Assembly (NCBI GenBank): GCA_002102555.1
Contig: MCFL01000001.1
Span: 1,054,001 to 1,118,000 of the forward strand
Direction of reading: 5' to 3'
Length of the DNA: 64,000 bases
Source of the DNA: Catenaria anguillulae PL171
Lineage: Eukaryota; Blastocladiomycota; Blastocladiomycetes; Blastocladiales; Catenariaceae
Shown here piece by piece: positions 11,706 to 22,625 of this stretch (position 1 is the stretch's first letter; each line of letters starts with the position of its first letter). Under the pieces are notes generated by a model, which was not told the origin of the DNA, did no database searches, and saw only the letters and a program-made list of their open reading frames with translations. The translations under genes and the position numbers were made by a program.

Positions 11706-12173
11706 AGGTTTTGAGTGACGACCGACGTGGTGAGTTGGTTCAAGTTTGTTCTGTCGAGGTTTGTTTTGTGCAATTCAAGTTGTGTGTCTCCCTTCTTTTC
11801 ATCCGAGATGTTTTGCTGATTATGAAACGTGGAAAAGAGTCCCTTGCCTTGAAGCTTCCCTTTGGTGCGGCGCTCACGAGTGAAAAACCCATAAAAACTG
11901 ACAGGTACTGCTTGAGTGTCAGTCACTGTACGATCGGAGAAGGCCGCCCGTCGATCGTGTGGTTCCCACCCCTTCTCGACGTTCCCCTGCCAGATGCTTG
12001 GGACAGTCGGCAATCAAGGTAAAACCGAAAGGAAGAGCCAGGATGTAAATACATCATTGCACGGAAATCACACTTCATGGATTACTTGCGCTCAGCACAG
12101 ATGAACGCTTTGGCACAGATATTCGAAACAGAAAACAAGAACAACTTACAGACTCTTCTCATGCTCCAACCCA
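11706..12173. other. Intergenic, no gene recognised
   Basis: About 470 bp between the Sla2 stop codon and the 3' end of the gag-like pseudogene. Nothing coding is seen. It marks the left edge of the mobile-element island. Confidence 0.4.
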
Positions 12174-13172
12174 TCACATGCCGGTATCGTCAACTGCATC
12201 AAACGCCCCGTGACCATACAACTTCTTGATTACATATCGCCGAAGCAGCGGGTCGATTCCGTTGGCACGGCCAGGGATGTCGAAGCAACCAATGAGTTCT
12301 TCGATCCTGGACAAGCTGAGAGCCTTTGCGGATCCAGGCTCTGCGACCGCACGACCAGCATTCTGTAACGGGGCGGAATCGTCTACCTTAGCCTTCTTAG
12401 CGCAGGCTTGGACTTTGATCGTGAAACGGTGCCAATCGCTGCCATCCACGCAGCGGAGTTCGAACAACTTCTGGTGCGCACGTTGTTGGGCGTTGCCGGG
12501 CGGGAAGCGAGCGAAGATATGAGTCTTGAGCGTTGCCCAAGACCTGCGGCCCTCGTGATCAGCCAGTAGGTTGTCAAACCACGCACGAAGTTCGCCAGCA
12601 AAACACTGCGTCGCCGCCAGCAGCAGGCTGCGGCTGTTGCTCAGTTTCGGGTACTCGTCGTCATGCGAGTGCAAGAGGGAATCGATGGCGGCCAACCCGT
12701 CCTCAAGCATGTCGGGGTCTGTGGCATCAATCTTGTTCTGTTTCTCGAGGAGGCGGGCAAGCAAGTTGACAATCTGGTCCGGGGCGGATTTGGCGTCCGA
12801 CTTGATGGGACCGTGCGCCTTGAAGGCGTCGACGGCGTTTTCGAGGCTGGAGATCATGCTCTGGTGGTGCTGGATGTCACGTTGTGCAATTTCGAGGGAT
12901 CGTTCAGCAATGTCGAGCTTTCGGTCGAGGTCGTTGCGTGCGTCGTGGAAATGTTGCCCGCGTTACATGGCGGCGGCAACACCGGCGGCCGCGTCGACGA
13001 GGGAGCGAAGAGCAGTGTAGGCGATTGCATTGTTGGGGATAGAGGGGTCGATATTGAGTTGAACACGGAGCGCGGCGAGGGCGTCGTCGGAGGCTTCGGT
13101 CAAGTACTTTTCCTTGAACATTTTGGCCAGGGCTGCTACGTGCGTGGCCTCGGGGTTCTCGTTGTCGGCCAT
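12174..13172 (-). pseudogene. Retroelement gag-like gene broken by one in-frame TAA
   Basis: Starting at the ATG at 13172 the frame runs 69 codons, hits TAA at 12963-12965, and continues in the same frame to 12174. The total is about 332 codons with one interruption. The central part resembles the retrotransposon gag fold: an Ala/Leu helical region (ECFAGELRAWF-like, written here as CFAGELRAWFDNLLADH), then SWATLKTHIFARFPP and a basic helix. No zinc knuckle, protease or reverse transcriptase follows, so only a gag-like piece is present. It sits beside the transposase remnant on the same strand. The gag assignment rests on pattern only. Confidence 0.5.
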
Positions 13173-13217
13173 GGGGAGGGGTCAGATGATGGTGGAAACA
13201 CATGAGAATAAGTAGAC

Positions 13218-15917
13218 TTAGTAGAGGAAAGGGGATCGACTCGTCACACGTGACATATTCCCACGGCAGTACCACATGGCCACAACTGCAGCAGGGAAGT
13301 ACAGGTCGTGATTGGGCTCGCCATCTTGTTCCTGCAACTCTGAAAGGAAGCTGTCAAGATGCGACAGGGTGATGAATGCAATGATTTCGCCGAAATCCTT
13401 TTCGGACACTGTGGGGAAAGAATTCCCGGTTGTGGGTTTGGTGGGTGAAAGTTACGTGCTTGGGCGCTACCAGGGTCTGTTGGTGTTTTCGTGTGTACAG
13501 GAGGGATCTGAACCGTACGGATGCTTCGTGAGATATTACAATATCAAAGAAGCAGAAAACTCGCGGGAAACAAACTTGTGGCGAGCCCCAAGCAAGCGTG
13601 TATCCCGGGCCCGAGCATACATTTCAGAGAGGCTGTAATGTGGCACAGAGGCAAGTCTGAGCAAAGAGACAGGCATAGGATGTCATGAAAAGGGTCATAC
13701 CCTGGGACATGGCGGACTATGAGCAATTGTTGCAGTTGGACCAAGGGAACCGTGCAACGAAACGAGGTTAGGCAGGTGGAGAAGTAGGTGGGATGTGACT
13801 CGCATGAAGTTGAGACGGGAACTCTTGAATTCGGAAACATGTCGCTCGAAATCCGTGATGAACTCGTGAATCTTCTGCTGGGCATTCAAAACATCCTGCT
13901 GCCCGATGGTGCGCTTCATGAGGTGCATATGCCTTGAACAAACTTGCTGTACATGAGAGTGAATACGAGCTTGTCCGGATTCGCTGCAAGAAAGATAATG
14001 TGAGTACTTGCTTACATCACCTTGAACAAGTCAGAGTTGTAAACATACGGCCCCAAGCATGATAGTAGAGTGGTAAGGCAAAGCGGAAGCCAAATGTCAT
14101 CCACTCTGAGCCTTTCCACCCACCACAAATCTCACGCAAGTTACGGCCAAACGAGCTCGGGATGTACTTGCCATTGAGCTTGAGGCATTCATTGACAAAC
14201 GCCACATCTTGCCTTGCAAGCAAGAACAACATTTCTACGCAAGACAGAATTGTGAATGGAGAGCAAACACAGGAACACAGGTGGTGATCAAAACATACCT
14301 CCAAACCGATTTGCTGGGCTCATGGGTTTGAGTGTGCCAGCAAAGATCTTCCAAAGGTTCGGGATCACATTCTCGCAGAGCAGGTGGAAAGGGTCCACTA
14401 TGGCATACCGGAAAGGGTTCTTGCAGAACTCCAGGATCCGGAAAGCAGCTGGACCGTTGAGACCAGTAGCCTTGCCGATATCCTCTTGCGCTTGGTTGTT
14501 CTGCGCTTGAGCCATATCATCCAGGTGTGCTCGGTAAATCGGATCTGCCCGGAGTGGCAAATCACCTGGTTGGTAGTGAACAGCTGGTGGAAGCCTCCAT
14601 GGAACCACTCGAGCATTGACTGGAGGATCAGCTGCTCGGACTTGCCCATGATGGATGTCGTATGGGAACGCAAGTGGGTAATAATGGGTCGTATTGTCAT
14701 GTGCTGTTTGCTTTATCCCTGTGTTCAATGAGTGTGAGTTTAGATGATGCAAGGGAAAAGCAATGATGCAAAGGAACAGCAATATGGAATGTCCATACCA
14801 CCAATCAGACAGTAAACACATGGGAACCACGCGTTTACCCCTCGCACGTTTGTCATGCTGTTCAGTTGCTGGTAATCAACACCTGCGTGTACAACAAAAG
14901 CACGGCAACGGATGCGCTAAATTCGTAGAGAAATATTGTGAGTGTATGGATAAGGGGAGCAGCACTAAACCAAGGACATACCCTTCCATCAATTGTGATG
15001 GGAAACCCAGTCTCAAGCCGGTGGAGCATGGTGGCAATCTCATCCATGAATTGCTGAAAACAGCCAGGCTCGGGCTTGCGTGGTCCAAGGGTCCAGCCAA
15101 TAGTGGTTAGCAGGAACAGCTCAGAGAGCTATTCCATGACCTCCTCGTCGGCCCGCAGTGAATTGCCCAATAGGATCGCCGTTGGAGGAAGGAAGGCAGA
15201 TCGCGCGGGCCGCGTGTTCCCACGGTGCGAGTCAAGGGTTGGGCGGCAAGTGTATGGTGGGTGTAGGATCGCAGTAGCCAGCGTTCCGGCTCGAATGCAG
15301 GTAGTATTCATGAGTTTGCATAAGTGGGTTTTGTATACCATCCATGGTAAGATTGACCGCATGATCGGTGCTGCATGATATGCTTGTCATGGTTCATCTC
15401 AAGGTGAAATCACGAAGTTCTCACGGTTCACCACATGCTTGTTCTCATGGATCATTCTCACCATTGTTGCAAGGCGGTGTAAATCCTTTGTCTTTTGTGA
15501 CACTTTGCCTAGAGGGAGTGTCTTAGCAGGGGAGCCATTCTCGGGCTTCTTCTCGATCAATCGACTTGACAACGACGCGAGCTCGGCGTGAGACAGGGCT
15601 CCGAACTGGGCAGGCTGAAGTACCAGACATCGATACACATTATCCTGAACATGTAATGTCGTACAACCCAATGCAAATGACCGACGTATAGAACAAGATC
15701 TCCGGCTCACCTCCCTTGCTTGTTGGAAAATGGATTCATGCTCGTCAGATTCACCACCGCGGCCGACAGCCATTGCTCGATCCAGCTCGACGCAATCAGC
15801 CTTTTCAATTCTGGCCACCGAGATTCTGGTCGATATCATATCCTTGGCGCACCCTCGCTCGCAGACTGCCGTTGCGACCAGCTTCGCCATCGGCCGCGGT
15901 CCAGCAGGCCAGTCCAA
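13218..15917 (-). mobile_element. CACTA-type (Tnp2-like) DNA transposon, terminal repeats not found
   Basis: Transposase-like peptides appear in the expected order along the minus strand. First comes GPRKPEPGCFQQFMDEIATM (about 15,110-15,030), then NVRGVNAWFPCVYCL (about 14,850), then the core listed separately at 13701-14718. A possible tail near 13,400-13,218 starts SEKDFGEIIAFITLSHLD. An open frame at 15,917-15,399 (173 codons) may be the N-terminal exon but has no recognisable motif. The stretch between 15,130 and 14,870 has stops in every simple joining I tried, so decay or an unrecognised intron is possible there. Element ends were not identified. Confidence 0.6.
13701..14718 (-). CDS. 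Tnp2-like transposase core, three in-phase exons
   Basis: Exons 14718-14299, 14234-14021 and 13983-13701 join in phase, with introns of 64 and 37 nt and no stop. The first exon has GLNGPAAFRILEF and YAIVDPFHLLCENVIPNLW, equivalent to the 'G-I-K-G-P ... D-Y-M-H' block of CACTA transposases. The second has YIPSSFGRNLREICGGWKGSEW, equivalent to the 'W-K-A-S-E-W' block. The third has MRVTSHLLLHLPNLVSLHG, equivalent to the 'H-L-L-L-H-L' block. Spacing and order follow the family. Preserved phase over three exons suggests recent activity, though 5' and 3' completeness is unproven. Confidence 0.7.
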
Positions 15918-16209
15918 CCGCCATCGTATCGACCGGCACTGGAGGCAACACTTGATCTTTCAGGCCCCACTTGTCCGCCAAGTCACGCACGAGCTTGATG
16001 GCTTGGGCCACTGGTACCCCAAGTCCAAGCAGCTTGATGCACGCATCACTTATTTTTTCAAGTCAAGGCTTCCAGCGCCAGGTGAATCGTCGGAACCAGC
16101 GAGTTGTATCGCACCGATCTGTCCACCCGATGACGAAGTCTTTACCAAGCAATAAGTCGATTGGCTGTTTGACACAAGGGGACCATTCATTCGCAACGTC
16201 CAGGCGCCC
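15730..16209 (+). pseudogene. F-box-like N-terminal segment, in frame with the next gene but ended by TAA
   Basis: The frame opens with an ATG at 15730. Residues about 24-40 read FSILATEILVDIISLA, an F-box-like start. It ends at TAA 16153-16155, and the same frame continues (VDWLFDTRGPFIRNVQ) straight into the ATG at 16210. Either the 16210 gene has lost its N-terminus to one nonsense change, or translation starts at 16210 in a separate gene. There is no room for a normal intron exactly at the TAA unless it is longer and lies across it. Confidence 0.45.
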
Positions 16210-18106
16210 ATGGCCGGCCAAAACGTCTTTGGCGAAGAGTGGTTGTTGCGGTGGACTTTTCTCCCTGACGCATTCCAGCTTGTCATTTACTTTTTGCGCG
16301 GCGGACAGGTTGAGCTGTTCAAGCGTTCCCTAGCTCATCTCGCCCGCGTCCTTCCCGAGATGCCGTCGGATCTTCAACCCTTTTCGTACTGGTGCCAGTT
16401 AGGCCTTGACCGCGTCAACATGCGTGCCATGTTCGCCTCAGAAATTACAGTCAACGACCAGCCAATGTCTTTCCCGACCTTCCTTTACCTGCTAGCCCTC
16501 GTCGATTGGCTCCCAGCCGCTCTCAGCGCACTCGAGGCCATCTTTCCATCAACCTCGGCGCGATTCATCTCGAAATTGCGCGATTGGAGCTTTCCCAATG
16601 ACTGCATGATGTCCATGACTCTGTCATTGTGCGAAGACCCCGCCCGCGTCATTTCCACGCTGGACTGGCTACTTGATGGCGGCTACGTCTTTGATCATGA
16701 CGTACACCCGTTTTTCGCCCGATACACTGGGTGGTACACTGTCTTTACGGCCGTCTTTTTCAAGTACGACTTGCCTCGAATTGCATCATTTGACAAGTCC
16801 ATCGTTCAGACCGAACTTGGTTATCACTTGGTAACGTGGGCCTTGGGTGGTGAGCGCAGTTTGCTCCCGTTGGCGTTCGAAAACGGCCTCATTGGTGGCA
16901 TCATGAGTCAAGGCGTTCTGGGCGAGCTACTTTACAAGGCCATTAGGGAATCCAACGAGTGGTTGCAAGACAAGGTCGTTTGCTGTGCCGAGACGCCCGA
17001 GGAATTGCAAGCCATTGTCGACGAAGGTACAATTCCTTGCACCTCATCCTTTAGGATTTGGGCAACATTCCATCATGATCCTGACCTTCTTTTTTGTCCC
17101 GCTTGAATGATGTTCAGCTCTCACTGTGCTCAACACTCAAGAATGCACACAACTCGCCTCGCACGAATTGGACCCCCTCTTCAATCCGCTCGTGGAACGA
17201 TCAATCGATTTGACCGATTTCATCCTTGAGCATGCATCTAAATGGGACCAGTGCGTCTTCGAAACCATGCTTGCCCACACACGGCTGGCCAACCATATCG
17301 ACTTTTCTCGGATCCTCAACCATTGGCTGGGTATCTTTGCCTCCAATCAATCCTTGCCTGCCGCCATTGCCGCCACGTTTATCCCACTGCTCCAGCGCAC
17401 TATTGATTCCAACAGCCTGTGCGTGACTGACCTCGGAACGACTCCAACGCTCGTTGCATTCGCGGCATGCTTGCATCAACTTGCATTCACCAACCAGTTT
17501 TACCTCTTGCCACAGTTTCGACCGTTGCTCATTTCACTCGGGGGAGCTGCTCGATCGGGAGGCAAATCGCTGGATTCGCTTCCACTACTTCTGCGCGGAC
17601 AGCTTCGAGAGGTCGTGGCTGCCGCATCGACCCGCTGGGATACCGTTCGCGACCCCGATGCTTCGACCTGCCAGGAATCACCCGTCGCCAGCCAGGCAGC
17701 TCTCGATCCCCGATTCGCTTTCGATCAAGTGTATGCGCTGGATCCGGGCTTTGCCAAGGCGGCCATCTCCTGGTCGGCAAATCCGCCTTGCACTTACATA
17801 TGGGCGTTGTTTGATGCCAACGAGATGGCGAGCAAGGTCAAGCCGGACATGGCCATACGTGCATTGCATCAGGCAATCAACCGCGATTGCGGCCAAGAGG
17901 ACTTTGTCACGATTCTCGAGCGGTTGCCGGCACAAATGCGGCGGGAAGTACTGGCGCGAGTCCTGGCCAATGCGCGAGGCAAGTCCAAGGCGCTGCTGGC
18001 GGCGGTTGCGCAAGTGGATGGGGAGTGTTGTGAGATGGCAGTGAATGAAGATGTGCAGTCGTTGGAAGAGAATGATGACGAGGCCTGTATTGACTTGTTA
18101 CTGTGA
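16210..18106 (+). CDS. Uncharacterised family protein, member A (F-box-like N-terminus upstream)
   Basis: Exons 16210-17026 and 17118-18106 join in phase 1 to 601 aa. The protein is mostly helical, Leu-rich and without membrane segments. It is a paralogue of the partial gene at the right edge (62652-64000): FFKYDLPRIASF matches FFKFDVPKLAQL, and the ALDPGFAKAAISWS block matches SLDPAFAKEHVCWS. The intron lies at the same place and phase in both. The C-terminal repeat (ILERLPAQMRREVL) also matches ILGVLPEHIRESY. An F-box-like segment precedes it in frame but across a TAA. Function is unknown; an F-box/helical-repeat substrate adaptor is a guess. Confidence 0.7.
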
Positions 18107-18347
18107 ACAAATGGCATGTCCTTGGCCAATATGTACAGCCAATGTAGTCGGAGCGCATTTCATGCTGCGAGAATGAGGCTCGCTGTGAGTGTTGAGTGGG
18201 AATACCAAGTGAAAATGCCCTCCTTCGATCGCGACAACTGGCGATCCGAAATTGCCCGCCAAATGTTAAGAATGTGGTGGAAAGCCCTCAACATCCATTA
18301 TGCTGCTAAAGTCTCTTCACACGAATTTACAAAGCACTCTCAGCAAC

Positions 18348-18872
18348 ATGTTTTCCGCCCTCCGTCTCGCTCCCCGCCCAGCCATGCGCGCGCTCCCGCG
18401 CCCGCTTTCCTCCTCGCCGGCTGCCCGCCGCACCCTGGCTACCGCCTCGTCGGCCCCACCCGCACCCAAACCGACGCCTGCCGTGACGGACCCTTGGGAC
18501 ATTCACCCGCCGCAAGACGATACCTACGAGCCTCCCGTGTTCCGGCCCGTGTCGCGGCCCAACGAGCCTCTGGACGCCAAGCGCGCCCGTCTCGTGTGGC
18601 AGTCGCGCAAGCGCGGCATTCTCGAGTCGGACTTGATTCTGTCGACATTTGCCGCAAAGCAGCTGGCGACGCTGTCGCCCGAGCTGCTCGATGCCTATGA
18701 TAAGTTGTTGGAGGAGAATGATTGGGATATTTATTACTGGGCCACGGAAAAGAAGACGGTCCCCGAGCACATTAACAAGGAGGTGATGAGTCGCATTCAG
18801 CAGGTGGCGAGGAATGAGGGCAGGAAGATTTTGAAGATGCCCGAGTTGGACGAGTTTGAGAAGGCAAAGTGA
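18348..18872 (+). CDS. SDH5: Succinate dehydrogenase assembly factor 2 (SdhAF2/Sdh5)
   Basis: 174 aa, one exon. The N-terminus (MFSALRLAPRPAMRALPRP) is Arg/Ser/Ala-rich, like a mitochondrial presequence. The family signature QSRKRGILESDLILSTFA is intact, followed by LDAYDKLLEENDWDIYYW and the helical C-terminus. Sdh5 helps attach FAD covalently to the flavoprotein subunit of complex II in the matrix. The ATG at 18348 was chosen over the in-frame ATG at 18300 because the presequence starts there. Confidence 0.95.
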   Translation: MFSALRLAPRPAMRALPRPLSSSPAARRTLATASSAPPAPKPTPAVTDPWDIHPPQDDTYEPPVFRPVSRPNEPLDAKRARLVWQSRKRGILESDLILSTFAAKQLATLSPELLDAYDKLLEENDWDIYYWATEKKTVPEHINKEVMSRIQQVARNEGRKILKMPELDEFEKAK

Positions 18873-19132
18873 GTGGCGAGGGGCAGTGTGTGTCTCTTGG
18901 CTTTTGGAGTTCCGTTGTTTCCCTGTTATCAATAAGACATGAAACACAACGTAACGTTTGCATTGTGTGAAGAATGAAGGAGAGGGAGCGTATGTACAAA
19001 TGGGAAACAGAGCAAAGGGGAATGCCAAGGAGCTCCTTGGCTCACATAGTTGCACACAACAACAAGGCGAGCGAGAAGGACGAAACCAATTTACAAGACT
19101 CGCAGCAAACGGCAAAAGCTTGAGCTTGAGAC

Positions 19133-20739
19133 CTAAGACCATTCTCGATCCGTCAGCACGACGGGGCCCAACAAGGTCCAAACATACAACCCAATGACCA
19201 ACCACCCGCTCACAATCTTGACCCACACGGCTCCCCATGACTTTCCGATTTCAACCAACAACCCATCGCCATCTCCCGAAGCAGGTGCACGGGCAATCAC
19301 CGACACCGTATTCCATGACGTGACCAGCATGGCCAAGTACATTGCTGCAAGCGCAAACACAACGTGAAAGAATGCATAGTTGTATGCCGTGCCCTGCGCC
19401 TCGTCTTCGGTCGGGTATTGGTCGCTCGGGCCCGCATGCACAACAACCACAGTCGTGTTGTTGTTGCCGCCAGCGGCGCCCGTCGGTTGTGCAGCTGCGC
19501 GTGCCGCCATGGCACTTTCGAGTGCGGACGCAGGAAGCGCCCCCGAGTCAACGGCCGCTTGGAGTGCCGGGTCAATGGCCGGCCGGGCCGCAACGCCAGC
19601 CTCAGACGCGGTGGCAGCGAGAAGCGGCACGCTTGCCTCTTCCGCATCGGGATCCACGTCGTGGCCGAGCACGCGGCGGCCCTGCATGGCGACGGTGGTG
19701 GTCGAGTAGAGGATAGCAAGGAAGGTAAAGATTGCGCCGACGGCGACGGACACGGTGCGCGAGCCTTTGCCTGCGCCAACGGGGTTGCATTGCGCCTCGT
19801 CGTCGTTGGCCACGGGTTCGTTGGCGACGGCAGACAGGACGAGGTAGGTGGCGTAGGCAACAACAATTGAGACCTGAGCAAGGCCCGACCGCGGGTTGGA
19901 TTCTTGGATGGCCGGGGCGATGGAGAGCAGGCAGGCGCCCAGGCAGAGCAGGAGGTTGAAAGTGATAAAGAATTGGTTGAGTTTGCAGCCCGAGCCGGCA
20001 AAGAAGCCGTACATAACCCCTGTCAGAGTAATGCCGACAAGGAGCAAGCCGACCGTCATGGCGATGAGGGCGACCATGGACGAGCGTGATTCCGTGGTTT
20101 CATAGTTTTCAATGAGTCGCTCCGAGAATGTGTGCGCGAATTCCTGTTGTGAAAATCGGGTTTGAGTTAGTGAAACGGAAGGAGAGGAAACAAGCAAGCG
20201 CAGTGGAAGGGGTGTACAATGAGCAGTACGAGCTGGAGCAACACAAAGATGCCAGCGCCGACAAGAGCAACATAGTTTCCGTAGCCGATAAAGAACTCGT
20301 TGGGAATAAAGAATGAGGCGACCACGACGCCCAACCACAGGATAATCTTTGGTCCCCAGAACCCGTTTTGCCAGCCTGCACGGCGATCCTTGGAGGTTTC
20401 GACGCCAATCAAGAGCACGGCCATGACGGCGTGGAACAAGGTGAGCGCAAAGCACACCCGATGGACAGCCAAGACGCCGTAGCACCCGCCGTCGCTGCAG
20501 TTGAGCTGCAGGTATCCATGCGTCACGTCGGCGAGCTTCTTGCCAACCACGTCCGACATGAGGATCCACGAAAGGATGGAGTTGACGAGGAAGAGCCCAG
20601 CGTAGGCGGCGCGCGTGGCCATGGAGGACGCGCAGTTGATGGACCCGATGCAGCGGCAGGCGGCGGATGAGAAGCAGCAAGCGGCCTGTGTGGCGAGCAT
20701 GGAGCCCAGCGAGAGGCCGGTGGAGAGAATCATGCCCAT
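19133..20739 (-). CDS. TMS1: Serine incorporator (Serinc/TMS1) membrane protein
   Basis: Exons 20739-20218 and 20143-19133 (intron 74 nt, phase 0) give about 510 aa with some ten hydrophobic segments. The start MGMILSTGLSLGSMLATQAACCFSSAA carries the Cys-rich Serinc N-terminus. GFWGPKIILWLGVVVASFFIPNEFF is the conserved core. After the splice EFAHTFSERLIENYE corresponds to the 'DFAHSWNESW' site. CGACLLSIAP-like and NPRSGL blocks and the final YVWTLLGPVVLTDREW complete the family pattern. Serinc proteins sit in the plasma and endosomal membranes; lipid scrambling or serine-lipid roles are proposed for animal members. The central hydrophilic loop here is long and Ala-rich. Confidence 0.93.
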
Positions 20740-21517
20740 GGTGGATGAATCGGCGATGGAAATGGGATTTTGAGCGTGGAATTGAGAATGCTGGCAGTGC
20801 ACAGCTACATAGAATGAGTTAAACGGCTGTGAAGAATGCTACCAGATTTGCTTGGCGTCTTTCAGCCTATGTAGTTCTTTACAATCATGATGATGATTTG
20901 GGATTTGCGGGGTGTCGTGTGGGGGCCGTCGATCTTGATGACACTATGTACAGGGTGGAGTTGCAAGCTTAAGTGCCGATCGTTTCGGTGGCGGCCCTTT
21001 CGCCTTGAGAAATTTGGAACAGTGAAGCGCGTCTTGCAAATTGGTGGCATGGCGTTGGCGTTGGCCGTTGCACCGAAACTTCTCACGGCCCAAGAGGATT
21101 ATTGCGTCAACATCGCAACCACCTTTGCCAGGTGCGTATCATCCTTTTCCAATGCCCCACACTGAGCAATGCTTGTTCCATGATATCCGCACTTGATTCC
21201 GCCGGGCTACACGACGCCAGCCAACCCCGCAGCCTCCACGTCGTCCTGTCGTCATGATCTTGCACCATTCAGACAACAACCAAAACAGTGACAGGCAGAT
21301 CCTGTTGGATGGGCTCTCCTCGCTCTGCGCACACTTGTGTCTTTGGCTCCTCCCAACATTTTCCTTGCGAATCGATCTCGTCGTTTTTTGTTGCGAATTT
21401 CGAACACGCCACTGACGACGACGGCTTGCCTTACCTCCTTCGGGTCCAATCAACCATTTGCCAGACACTTCACACCCGACGATTGCAACATTCGACCACC
21501 AGTGCCCCCGTGTAATC
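20740..21517. other. Intergenic (Serinc / RhoGDI divergent promoters)
   Basis: About 780 bp between divergent start codons. Only short frames on both strands, without family features. It should contain both promoters. Confidence 0.5.
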
Positions 21518-22625
21518 ATGTCGGATCAGGCTGCCCCCATCACCCAATCAGCCGATGAGCTCGCGCCAACCATGACGGCCGGCTACAAGGTGTGCTTCCG
21601 ATTGCTGCCAACCCATGACCATTTCCACGATCACCCATCATCTGACCAACCAAAATGATGCTCATCGTTGTTTGCTCATCCTTCTTCATGTAGGCACCGG
21701 CAAAGAAGACGGTCGAGGAGCTCGCCCAGCTTGATCAGGAGGACGAGTCCTTGCGCAAGTGGAAGGAAAGCCTCGGAATCTCTGGTTCGCTGCCGTTTAC
21801 TATTCTGCTCTTTAATTCACCGCCACTAACAGTCCCCTCATTGACTCGACCTTCATAGCCGCCAAGGGGCCTCGTACGATTTCCAGTTCAACCAACGCGT
21901 TCACGCTCCAATTGCACGCCAACTTTTTTTTTTTTGTAACCTGCATCACAGTTGCTCCCGCCGACGACCCCCGTAAGGTTATTGTCATGGCACTTGCCAT
22001 GGAGGTCAAGGACCGTGACGATGTCGTGTTGGATCTCTCATCCCAACGTGCGTCTCCATTTCCCCCTCTTTTTTGCAACTCAAGGCACCACATCTCATTT
22101 GGCGCACCATTTTGTTCTGCATGCAACAGAAAACATTGACAAGGTCAAGAACTCGATCGTGAGCATCAAGGAGGGCGCCGAATACCGCCTCAAGATTCGT
22201 TTCCGGTCCGCCTGCTTATCATGTTGCCTCAACCCTGCCTTATGACCGATCACATGCTGACCTGTCCTTTTCTTTTGCAAACAGTATCCAACATGACGTC
22301 GTGAGTGGCCTCAAGTACCTTCACGTTGTCAAGCGCAAAGGCATCAAGGGTTTGTTCCTTCATTCCACTCTTTCTCAGATTGAATTTTCTCACACACGTT
22401 TAACCGCTTGTAGTTGACCGTGCCGAGGAAATGATTGGCTCGTATGGCCCTCAAGCCGACCCGTACGAGAAGAAGTTCCACCCCGAAGAGGCTCCCTCGG
22501 GCATGCTCGCACGTGGTCTGTACGAGGTGCGCTCCAAGTTTGTCGACGACGACGGCATCACCCATTTGGAGTGGGACTGGCAGTTCAAGATTTCCAAGGA
22601 CTGGAAGGATACCGGTGACGAGTAA
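21518..22625 (+). CDS. RDI1: Rho GDP-dissociation inhibitor, 7 exons
   Basis: Exons 21518-21589, 21694-21784, 21859-21873, 21952-22047, 22130-22205, 22285-22349 and 22414-22625 join in phase to 208 aa. The third exon is only 15 nt. The N-terminal regulatory arm has KKTVEELAQLDQEDESLRKWKESLG, and the immunoglobulin-like fold has DPRKVIVMALAMEV, IKEGAEYRLKIRF, GLKYLHVVKRKGIK and the closing EWDWQFKISKDW. RhoGDI extracts prenylated Rho/Cdc42 GTPases from membranes and keeps them GDP-bound in the cytosol. Length and all core motifs agree with the family. It is the most intron-dense short gene in the window. Confidence 0.96.

Noticed and set aside
12963-16155. Reassigned TAA codon suggested by two lone in-frame TAAs
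   Set aside because: Clear genes here, such as Sla2, RhoGDI, Emg1 and Ofd1, end in TAA, so the standard code applies.
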